This document shows positions 7,468-19,400 of a stretch of DNA of 33,193 nucleotides, in pieces. The first letter of the stretch is position 1. Each line of letters opens with the position of its first letter. The notes beneath the pieces were generated by a model. That model was given only the letters and a program-made list of their open reading frames with translations, was not told the origin of the DNA and did not search any database. The stretch is from positions 1-33,193 of the forward strand of contig CANLIC010000041.1 in NCBI GenBank assembly GCA_947491025.1, read 5' to 3'. This DNA comes from Myxococcales bacterium. Lineage in GTDB: Bacteria > Myxococcota_A > UBA9042. A program made the translations under genes and the position numbers.

Positions 7468-10400
7468 TTGCCAGACGCGAAGCGCCGACAGCGGAGCGGA
7501 GATCGCCACGCCCTTGGCCTGGCGTTCGCCGCGCTCGGCGCGCTCACGCTCTTGGCCGGCCCCGCCCTTGCCGTCGTCGTCGGTACGTACCCATCCCAGC
7601 CCAAGGCCTTCAAGGTCTACGGCAAGGCCATCCAGCTCGGCGCTAGCCTCGTCACCAACTTCACCGACTACCGCTACAACGACAAGCTGCTGCCGCAGTC
7701 GTCGGACTCGGTGCAGTCGTTTGAGAAGATGCCGCAGGACGCGGTCATCGTGGGCGCCTACCTGTTCTGGGCCGGCTCGGCGCCCGGCACCAGCGCCAAC
7801 CCACAGGTTGACACGTCGGCCACCCTGACCCTCGCCGACGGCTTCAGCACGGCCCTCGACGCCGATACCTGCGACACGCGCTCCATCGCCGCCGGCGGCG
7901 GGCAAGATCCGGGCGCGCACTTCTATTGCCGCAAGGACATTACGTCGCTTCTGGCCGCCCACCCAGGCGTGGACGCCTACAATGGCACCTACACGGTCGG
8001 CGGCGTCACGGCGCGTGTCGCCAACATCACCAGTGAGTGCGGTGGCCTGACCAAGCCCAACCCGACCTGCAATCAACCCGAGTCGGTCTGCTGCACCCAA
8101 CAAGACCCGTTCTGCCAGGCTCGGCACGCCAGCTGGTCGATGGTCGTGGTCTACGACACCAAGTTCTCGGAGTCGACGCAGCGCGACATCTTCCTCTACG
8201 ACGGCTTCGTCCTGCTCGACGAGCAGCAGAGCTCGACCGGCCAGATCCAGTTCCCGATCCAGGGGTTCTTTGTCGGCGACCCGCCGCAAGCCAACCTGGC
8301 CTACTACGCGATGGAGGGCGACAAGCAGCTCGGCAATCCGTACCAGGACCCGCCCGGCGGCTGTGACAGCTTTCCCTGCTCGACCTGCTTTGACTTCGTG
8401 TCCTTCAACGGCAGCAAGCTCACGGGCGGCGCCGGCAACAACGACGCCAACAACCTCTTCAACAGCACGCCAGAGACCGGTGTCGATCTCGACAGCTTCG
8501 ACGTCTCCGCTCTAGTCAAACCCGAAGCGACCAGCGCGACGCTGCTCGTCAGCTCTGGAGACGGTAACACCGCCAACAACGCGGCCAACGACTTCTCGGG
8601 CTACGGCGAGCTGGTGCTCTACGGCTATACGCTGCTGCAGATCAACCGCCTGGCGCCGAGCTTCAAGAACCCGATTACCAAGTACACGGTCAACGCCACC
8701 GAGGCGACGCCGGGCGAAGAGTTGACCTACACCGTTGACCTGCTGAACACCGGTCAGCTCGACGCCAACCCCGCAATCCTCAAGCTCGACGTCTTCCCGC
8801 CGCCCGGCACGGAGTACGTCCCGTTCAGCACCGTCGTCGATGGCAAGTCGATGGCCGATCTCGGCGGCAAGTCGCCGCTGCAGACCGGCGTCAACCTCGG
8901 CAACCTGACCAACCCAGCCGGCGGCAACCCCTCTCGCAAGATCAGCTTCAAGGTCAAGGTGATGCAGAGCCCTCCGGTCGCCGACATCGTCAGCACGGCG
9001 GTCGTCGACTACACCTACAAGGGCACGGTGCTCACCTTCACCGACCAGGTGCAGACCAACGCGACCACGGTCAAGATCGTGGCGCCGCAGCTCGCCACAC
9101 CCACGCTGGTCGTCGCCCCAGCCAGCGCCAGCCCTGGCCAGGTCTTGAGCTGGACCCTCAGCATGCAGAACCCGTCGCCGAACCCGGTGACGGTGAACGC
9201 GCTCGAGCTCGACATCCCGGCTGAGGTCTCGTTTGGCAGTGCCAAGGGCAGCGGCAAGGACGCCACCAACCCGAAAGGCGGCAAGAACGGGACCGGCCTC
9301 GTGCGCTTCGAGGACATCGTGGTCGGCGCCGGCCAGACCGCGACCTTCACCATCACCGGTACCGTGCGCAGCCTGAACGAGCTGCTAGCGCTCGGCATCA
9401 TCAAGCTCGACGGCCACCCGGTCGCGGTCCAGGCCAAGGTCACGGTCGGCGGCAAGACCGTGCTGACCGACGACCCGAACGTCGGCGGCCAGAGCGATCC
9501 GACCGTCTTCACGCTCGCGGTCAAGGCGAACCTGAGCAGCTCGAGCAAGGAGGGCAAAGACCTCTCGGGCGCCACCCCGCTGGTGGCCGGCGACGTCATG
9601 CAGTTCGCGATCTTCATCGTGAACAGCGGCCCGGGCGATGCCACGGTCAACCTCTCCGATCCGCTGCCGTCGGCGCTGGAGTTCGTCAGCACCAACGAGC
9701 CCGCGCTCCAGCACCAGGCCGGCGTCGTGACCGCCAAGGACCTCGTCATCAAGAGCGGGCAGACCCTCGATCTCGTCTTCACGGCGCGGGTCCGCACCGA
9801 CACGCCGTCAGGCTCGAAGTTCAGCAATGTCGCGACATTATCGCCGAACGATGGCAGCGCACCGACGCTGGTCCAGACCGGCGTCTTCACCGTCACAGGG
9901 GGTGCCGACCTCTCGACCTCCCTCAAGACCGTGCAGGACCTCAACGGCGGCCAGGTCGAACCCGGCGACACGCTGCGCTACAGCATCGTGCTCACCAATT
10001 CCGGCAAGCTGGCGACCGGCGCCATCCAGCTCAGCGATCCGCTGCCCGCCGGCCTGGAGCAGGTCAGCAACGTCATCGGCGGCGGCTCCTTCGACGCCGG
10101 TACGGGCCAGGTGCTGTGGTCGTTGGGCCCGCTGGCTGGCAACGGTGGCAAGGTCGTGGTCGGCTTCGACGCCAAGGTCGCCGCCATCGTCGCCAATGGC
10201 CAGACCATCCAAAATATCGCGGTAGCCACCGCCGCCGAGCTCCCGCAACCGCTGCAGCTCACCGTCTCGCTCCAGGTCAACGCCCAGGCCGAGGTCAGCG
10301 TCTTTGAGCTCTCCGTCGTGGCCAAAGACGGCAAGTTCGTTCCTGGCAACGAGGTGACCTACACCCTGGCGCTGCAGAACACCGGCAAGGGCGCCGTCAT

Positions 10401-13400
10401 CGACCCGAGCCTGACCCTGCCGCTCGACGGCGTGCTCGCCATCCAGAGCGTCGCCGGCGATGGGGTGACCTTCGCTGGCCAGACCGTGACCTGGAAGCCA
10501 GGGAACCTGTTGGTGAACTTGCCGCCCCAAGTCGCCATCATCAAAGCGACGCTGGCCAAGGTCGTCGACCAGGGCAAGAACGTCAGCGCTCAAGCGACTT
10601 TGCAGGGTGGCGGCCTCCTCGCCCCTCTGGCCAGCGACGATCCGGGCAAGCCGGGCAAGCAGGAGCCGACCACGTTCGCCGTCGTCTCGGCGCCCATCCT
10701 GGTCATGACCAAGAAGGTCGAGGACCAGAACGGCGGCATCGTCCAAGGCGGCGACGCCATTCGCTACACCATCGAGGTGCGCAACGATGGCGATGCGCCC
10801 GCCTCCAACTTGCTGATCTCCGATGCATTGAACGGCGCGCTCGTCGGCGTACAGGTGCCCAGCGGCGCCTTTGACGCCGCGAGCGGCGTGGCCAGCTGGA
10901 AGCCCGCGCAGCCGCTGCTGCCCGGGGCGCCGCCCCTGCAGCTGACCATCGACGCCACCGTCGCCAAGACCACACCTAGCAAGGCGAAAGTCGACAACTT
11001 CGCGCAAGCGACCTTCACCGAGACGCCGACCAGCGCGCAGTCCAACACCGTGAGCTTCACGGTCGAGAACCTGCCCGACTTCGGCCGCACGACCAAGACC
11101 GCGTCGGCCGCTACGATTGCCGCTGGCGAGCTCGTAGAGTGGACCATCGCGGTCGAGAATTCGGGCAACCTGGCTGGCAGCAACGTCATTGTGACCGACG
11201 TCGTACCGCCCGGCGTGCAAGAGGTGGTGGCCGAGGGCGGCAGCTTCAACGCCGCCAACTCCACGGCCACCTGGTCCCTCGGCGCCGTCGCTGCTGGCGG
11301 CAAGACCACGCTGACCCTGCGCGGCCGCCTCTCCAAGCCGCTGTCGAATGGCGCGCAGATCTGCAACCAGGCGCTGGTGTCAGCGGCCGAAAATCCAACG
11401 CCTTCAAAGAGCTCTCCGCCGGGAGGCGCGTTCAACGGCGCGCCGACCTGCATCACGGTTCAGGCTGCACCCGTGCTCAGCTTCGAAAAGCGCGTCCTGG
11501 CCGATCCCGCTGGAACCGTGCTCAACGGCGGCGTGGTCAAGCCCGGCGTGGCGCTGCGCTATGAGCTGCGCGTGCGCAACACCGGCAACGGTCTGGCAGA
11601 GAACCTGCAGCTCTCAGACAAGGTCGCCGAGCCCTTGACCGATGTCGTCGCCGAGTCGGGCGGCACCTACGACGCGGCGACCCGCACCATCATCTGGCCG
11701 GCCGTCGCGCAGCTGGGCGTCGGTCCGGCCGATGTGGTCGTGCGCACCTTCCGCGCCAAGGTGGCATCAGCGCTCGACAATGGCGTGCCAATCGTCAACC
11801 AGGCCCAGCTGCTCCACAAAGACGGTGGCGCCGCGCCGCTGCTCTCCGACGACCCACAGACCGTCGCGGCCGCCGACCCGACCCAGCTGACCGTGGTCTC
11901 GACCATCGACTTCAGCAAGGCGACCAAGACCGTCGTCGACAAGAACGGCGGCGACGCGCGGCCGGGCGATCTGCTGACCTTTGCGATCACCCTGCGCAAC
12001 GACGGCGACGCCATGGGCAAGCAGGTCGTGGTCATCGATCCGATCGATCCGCGCCTGACCGACGTCCAGCCGCTCGATGGCGGCACGCTCGGCGGTGGCT
12101 TGGTGCAATGGGCTGTCGGCGACGTCGCACCCGGCCAGGAGCGCACGGTCCGCTTCGAGGCGGCGCTGAAGAAGCCCCTCGCCGATGGCACCATCGTCCC
12201 CAACCAGGCGCAGATCACCGCGCTGGGCTTTGTGACGCCGATCACCACCGACGCCAACCTCGGTACGCCCGAGCGCGAGCCGACTCAGGTGGTGGTCAAG
12301 GCGACGGTCGACCTGCAGGGCAGCGCGTGGACGGTGCTCGACGAGGACGGTGGCACCGTCGAGCCCGGCGACACCCTGACCTTCACCCTGACGCTGCGCA
12401 ACAAGGGCGACGCGCTCGCGCTCGACCTCCCCGTCAAGGCGCTGTGGGGCGTCGGGCAGCTCGCAGAGGTGCAGGCGTTCGACGGCGGCGTGCTGGGCAC
12501 CGACCAGGCCGATTGGCTGGTGCCGCTGGTGTCGCTGACCCCAGGCGGTGACGTGCAGCTGCGTCTGCGCGCCAAGGTGCAGAAGGGCCTGGCAGACGGC
12601 AGCAAGGTCACGGTCGCGGCGCAGATCCCCGGCCTCGTCCCATCGCCCGAGATCACGGTCGAAGTCGACGCCCAGCCGGACCTCGCCAGCTCGCTGCTGA
12701 CGGTCGACGACGAGACCGGCTGGCTGGTCAAGGTCGGCCAGGTGGGCCCGGGCCATGTCCTGCGCTATGAGCTCGAGCTGCGCAACACCGGTACAGCAGC
12801 AGCCACAGGCGTCGGCGTGGCGCTACCGCTCGGGGCTGCCTTCGCCAAGATCGAGCTGCTCTCGCCCGGCACCGCCGACGGCACCACGGCCAACTGGAGC
12901 GTCGCGAGCCTGCAGCCCGGCGCCAGCCAGAAGCTGTTGGTGCGCGCCACACTGCGCCTGGACCTCGCCGACGCCACCGCGGTTCAGCCGCTGGCGACGC
13001 TGACCAGCGCCGACCTCGCCGCGCCGGTCCAACTCTCGGCGCCCGGCGTCCTGGTGCTGTCGCGGCCGATTCTGAAGCTGACCAAGGTGCTCGAGGACGT
13101 CACGGGCGAAGACCTCTTCCCCGGCGATCAGGTGCGGGTGCTGCTGACGGCCGCCAACCTCGGCACCGCGCCGGCGCTGCCCCTGACCCTGCGCGACGAC
13201 CTCAACGGCAAGCCCCTGACCGATGCGGTGCCAGCGGCCGGCGGCGTGCTCCAGGCGGGCGTTGCGACGTGGACTGTGCCTTCGCTGCTGCCCGGCCAGA
13301 CCGTCACCGTGTCCATGACCGCCAAGGTACAAAAGGGCACGCCGAGCGGTGGCGAGCTGCTCAATGTGGCCGAAGCGAGCGCGCCCAAAGCCGATCTCGC

Positions 13401-16400
13401 GCTCTCCAACCAGGCCAAGCTGCCCCTCATCTACCCCACGCTGCAGGTGCTGGCGGGCTACGTGCCCAAGGTCGCGGGCGCCACGCCCGCCGAGCCGGGC
13501 GACGAGCTCAGCCTGCAGATCGAGATCAAGGCGGACGGCGCCCGCCCGGCGCGCCAGGTGCAGGTCATCGCGCCCATCGACGGCAGCATCTTTGAGGTGC
13601 TGCCGGCCAAGGGCATCACCTACGACGCCACTGCCAAGGTCGTCATTCTGCAGCCGGCCGACCACCCGCAGCTGCAGAACATCGCGGTCGGCAAGACCGC
13701 GACGGTCTCGGTGCCGCTGCGCGTCAAGGCCACCGCCCTCGATGGCGCAGTCGCCAGCAGCGTCGCCACGGCACGCGAAGGCCAGACGGCGCTCGCATGG
13801 GCCAGCCCGCCGGCGACGGTGGCCATCCGCAGCCAGCCAGAGCTGGCCATCGACAAGCGCGTCATCGACCTCAACGGCGGCAAGGTCGCGCCGCTCGACG
13901 TGCTGCGCTACACGCTGCAGGTGCGGGTCGTCGGCCAGGCGGCGGCGCGCCAGGTCTTGATTCGCGACCCGCTACCCGCTGGGCTCGAAGTCGTCGCCAT
14001 CGGCCAGGGCGGCGTGCAGCAGAAGGCGCCCGATGGCGGCATCACGGTGGTCTGGACCTCGGCCCAGTTCGCTGCGCTCGCGCTCATCGAGCCACCCGCC
14101 CTGAGCGGGGGACGCGGCGGACAGGGCGGCGAGGGCGACCTCGTCGAGCTGCAGGTCGATGTGCGGCTTTCGCCGAACCTCGCCGATGGCCAGGTCATCG
14201 CCAATCAGGCGATCGGCGAGGCCTTGGCCATGCCGACACCGACCCTTTCGGACGACCCGACGACGCCAGCGCTGCAGGACCCCACGGCCGTGACCGTCCG
14301 CGTCGTCAGCGCGCTCGGCGCCTCAATCAAGAGCGTGCAGGACCTCAACGGCCAGCCGCTGCTGCCAGGCGATACCCTGCGCTTCACCGTGGCGCTGGTC
14401 GCGACCGCCAACGCGCCGCTGCAAGGCGCCAAGGTGTTCGATCCCATGCCGGCGGGCACGGCCTACCTGCCGGGCACAACGCGCCTCAACGGCGTCGCGG
14501 TCGCCGATCTCGCGGGCGGCCTGGCCCCAACCGCCGGCGGCCTCGCCGTGCAGAGCCCAGGCGCCGCGGCTGGCGTGCTGGAGCCGGGCCTGGATCGGGC
14601 GGCGACGGTGCAATTCGACGTGCGCGTGCTGCCGCAGGTCGAGGCCGGCGGCCGCGTCGACAACGTCGCCACCGGCGTCGCCACTGGCGTGCCACCTACA
14701 GCGATCGGACCTGCCGGTCTGCCGATTGGCAGCGGCCCCTCGCTGGCCCACTTCCACAAGGCGGCTGAGCTGCTCGACAGCGATGGCGACGGGGTCGCCG
14801 ACCCAGGCGAGGAGGTGCGCTACGTGCTGCAGCTCCGCAACGACGGTCTCGCCAGCGCTGAGGACGTCGTCCTCGACGATCCGCTGCCGAAGGGCGCCGA
14901 GCTGCTGCCAGGCACGCTGGTCGTCGACGGCAAGAGCCGCACCGACGCCGTCGACGCCGACGCCGCCGAGGTCGTGAAGGGCAGCGATGGCGCCCCCAAC
15001 GGCGTGCGCATCCGCCTCGGTACCGTGGTCGCCGGCGCCCTCCGTGAGGCCAGCTTCCGCGTCCGCGTCGCCCAGGGCGCCACCGGGCTCGCGAACCAGG
15101 CCATTGCCAGCGCCAAGGCCATCGGCGAGGAGCCTTCGGACGCCGACCTCGATGACAGCAACGGCGATCAGCCCACGCTGGTGCCGGTCGCTGGCCAGTC
15201 GCCCGCCCTCAACCACGCCAAGTCGGTCGCTGACGAGAATGGCGGCAGCGTCGAGCCCGGCGACCGGCTGCGCTACAAGCTGCAGCTGCGCAACGCCGGC
15301 AGCCAGCCCCTCAGTCAGCTGAGCCTTGTCGACGACCTGCCGCTCGGCCTGGAGCCCGATCCCACGGATATCCTCGTGCCACCCGGCGCCGTCGTCAGCA
15401 TCGAGGCGGGCACCGCCGACCGCAGCAGCCGGCTGGTTGTGAGCGGCCTCGCCATCGGGGGCGGGGAGGAGATCGCCATCGCCCTGCGGGTCCGGGTCGG
15501 GGCCAAGGCCAAAGTCGGCGACGCGATCTGCAACGCCGCCACCGCGCTCATCGCCCGCGCAGGCTCAGACGGCGCGTTGCCGCCGTGGCAAGTGCCGTCG
15601 AACGCCGCGTGCGTCAGCGTCGGCGCCATCGCCGGCAGCGCCACCGTCCGCGGCCATGTCTTCGAAGATCGCGACCTGCAGGACGCCGTCTACCAGCCGA
15701 CCGACTTGCCCTTCGGCAGTTGGCAGGTCTTGATCTCGCCGCCGGCTGGCCAAACGGGCAGCGAAGTCAGCGCCATCACCGACGCCGACGGGCGCTACGC
15801 CATGGCCGGTGTGCCGACCGGCAAGCGCCGGCTGCGCGTGGTGTCGCCGACGGGCGTGACCTTCCACGAGGCCGACATCGAAGTCGCCGCCGGCACCACG
15901 CTCGAATTGCCGCTGCCGCTCAGGCCGACCGGCCGCATCTACGACGCTCGCAGCGGTGCCGCGGCTTCCGGCGTTCGGGCCTTCCTCTTCTACGCCGAGG
16001 CCGACCCGGTCGCGCCGGGCCAGCTGGTCGCCGCCGAGCTGATGCCGGCTGGACAGCAGGGCCAGCGCGTCGACGCCACCGGCGCCTACCGCTTCCAGCC
16101 GCCCAAGGGCCGCATCTACCGCATCGATCTCGCGCCGGCGGGCCGCCCGTACGCCTTCCCCTCCAGCGTTCGTCCCAGCGAGGACGGCATCGCGCGCGTC
16201 ACCGGCCAGGGCTTCGTCGGCGAGGATGCCCTGCCGCGTCCGGGTGCCAAGGGCGCGTTCTGGCTGCGCTTCACGCTGCAGGGCGCCACGGGCAAGACCG
16301 ACGAGACCGGCGAGCCGGTGGTGCCGCGTCGCAACCACGTGCCGGTCGACGCGCTCAGCGACGCGATCCGCATCACGCTGCACCTGTCGCGGCAGGCGGC

Positions 16401-19400
16401 GGCGACGGGCGAGTTGGTGCACGCGACGGCGACCATCGAGAACCAGAGCAACTTCGGGATCGTCACCGGCTCGCTCGATGGCCAGGGCGGCGCCGAGTTG
16501 CGGGCCGCGCTGCCGCGGGGTCTCGGCCTCGTCAGCGGCTCATTGGCCGGCAGCCTTCTGCCCAAGGGCGAGACCAAGGGCAAGCGGCTGACCCTCGCGC
16601 CAGCGACCGGCCCGCTGCTGCAAGTGCGACGGGTGGGCGCTGACGGCGCGACGCTCGGCCTCGACCTGCCGGCCGGCAGCAAGCTGGTGGTCCGCTTCGC
16701 CGTCGTGGTCGGCCCCGACGCTGAGCTGGGCGATCGCGTCCAGACCCGGGCCCAGCTCTACAGCGTCGCTGGCTCCGCCCTGACGGCAGAGGCGAGCGCG
16801 GCGCTGCAAATCGACGCCGATCCGCTCTTCGATCGCGGCACGGTGCTGGCGCGGGTCTTCTGCGACGACGACGGCGACGGCTGGCAGTCGAAGGGCGAGC
16901 TCGGGCTGCTCGGCGCCCGCATCTACGCCGACAACGGCCACTACGCCGACACCGACATCGAAGGCCGCGCCCACCTGGTCGACCTCGAGCCGGGCAACCA
17001 CCTCTTCAAGGTCGACGCCGACACGTTGCCGCCGGGCAGCGCCATGACCACCGACGACAAGCGCGTGCTATGGATCTCCCGCGGCATCGGCCTGTCGCTG
17101 CGCTTTGGCGTGCGTTGCGCGCTGGACACGGTGCAGCCGACCACAGTCAAGCTGGCCGAGAAGGTGTCGCAGAGCGCCCTGGCCGCCCGCAAGCCGGGCC
17201 CGGGCGTCGTGGAAGTGGCCGGCGCCCTCGCGGGGCTCGAGATCTGGGTCGACGGCCGCAAGCTGCCACCGCTGCGGCTCCATGCGGCCATCGCCAGCCC
17301 CGGCGTCGATGCGCCAGCCACGCTACCGGAGACGCCATCGCCGGTCTCGGTCGATGCCAGCCTGCCGCTGAACCTGCACAGCCGAGTCGACGGCGTCTTC
17401 GATGACCACGAGGTCGAGATCCGCCTGCTCGACGGCAACCACGCCCTCGGTGGCCACATCCACCATGAGCGCATTCGTGGCGCACCACCGAACCGCATCA
17501 CACTGCGATTGCCGCCGCGGAGCCTCGTCGCTGGCAACCACTACGCCGTCCAGCTGCGCGCGACGACCCGCTACGGCGCCGGCGCCAGCAGCGCCTGGCT
17601 GCCTTTCGCCGCGGTCGCCCCTGTGGCCCCTGGCAACGCCTCGACGCCCTTGGAGCCCTTCGCCATCGTCCTGGCACCCGCGCGGGCGCATGTTCAGGGC
17701 CGCGATCAGGCGCTCGTCGGCGGGACATTCCGCGCCCGCGTGGAGCGGCCAGCGGACGGCAGACTCCTGGTCGGCCTCCGCACCGCCACTGGCCAGTCCT
17801 GCGATGCCTACATGACGCTCGCGGCCGAGCTGCGACCCGACCGTGTCCCGGAGCCCGACGCTGGGCCGGCGCCTGCTGCTGCGCCGACCGTGCCCGCCAG
17901 CGTGATGCCCGAGTCCCGCACGCCTGCGCTTCAGCCGACTCCGGCGCCTGCAGTGTCGCCACCCATGGCGACCGAGCCGCCCGCTGCGGCACCGGCGGCG
18001 CCACCTCCGCCAGCGCCCAAGCCCGCGCCAGTGCCAGCGCCCAAGCCGGCGCCCGTTGCGCCCGCTGTCGTGCCGACCCCGGCGCCAGCGCCGCCGCCAG
18101 CGCCACCGCCAGCGCCACCGCCAGCGCCAGCGCCCAAGCCCGCGCCGCTCGCGCCCACCGCTGTGCCCACGCCAGCACCTGCGCCCAAGCCGGCAGCGCC
18201 AGCCGCCCTGGCTGCTCCGGCGCCGACGCACGCGCCGACGCCGCCGGCGCCCAAGCCCGCGCCTGTTCCGGCCCCGCTGGCCGCGCCGACCCCAGCGCCC
18301 GCGGCGATGACTCCCGCGCCGACGCCGGCGCGCCCGACGCCGACGCCGCGCTCGGATGTCCGCGAAGTCGCCATCGGCTTCGAGGACACCACCGGCGTCA
18401 AGATCGCCGGCGTGCTGCTGCGTCCGCGCAAAGGCGAGAGCAGCTTGCGGGCCCCTTCGACGCCGCTGCCGGTGGCCGACGGCCGCCTGCTCCTGGCGCC
18501 GGTGCTGCAAGTCCAGGGCGTGCCGACCGACGCCGCCGAGGCCGCGATCGCGCTGCTCGATCGCGACGGTCGCGTCATCGCTCGGACACCGCTGCCGGTT
18601 CCGGTCCCTGACGCATTTGCCTACACGCCGCCGCCTGAGCTGCGCCTCTTGCCCGGCAAGGTCGGCGTCGCCATCGAGGTGATGATGGCGAGTGCCGACG
18701 GACACCTCGAGGGCTGGCGCAGCGCGCCCGTCACGTTGACGCTGCTCGATGATGGCGCCGAGCTGTTGCCAGAGGGAGCGCCCGACAAGGTGGTGCGCGC
18801 CGACCTATTCGCCGACGATGGCGCGCTCAACGAGTCCTTGTTGGACTGGCTCGGTCGCCAGGTGGCGAAATTCCAGGGCGACGACCTCTTGGTCGTCAGC
18901 CTGCACAGCGGCGGCTCCGCCGCCTTGGGCCGGACTCGGGCCGCGGCGCCGCGGGTGCGCGAGGCGCTGCTGCGGGCTGGCCTCAGCGCCGATCGCCTTC
19001 TGGTGTTGAGCCTTGGCGCCAGCACGCCCGACGCCGATCCCGAAGGCTGGCGGCTCGGCCGCGACCGGGTCGAGATTCGCCGTCGCGTCAAACGCGCTGG
19101 CGCCGAGACCAGCGCCAAGGGCTTCTCGGTAGCACAAGGCCTATGGATCGATGGCGTGGCGGTGGTCGGCAACGACGCCAACGAGCCGCCGTCACGGGTG
19201 CGGGTGCGTACGGGGGCGCCGACGCTGGTCGAGCTGCAGATGGAAGACGGCACGGGTGCGCTCTGGAAACGCGTCTTCCCAGCGCCGCCGGGCGCCGCCG
19301 GGACCGCGGTGACGCCGACACCGGCCGCCGAAGATCGCCAGAGCCCCTCGTATCGCCTCGGCGAACAGGTGCTCGACGCCCTGCGCAAGGAGCTCGACGC

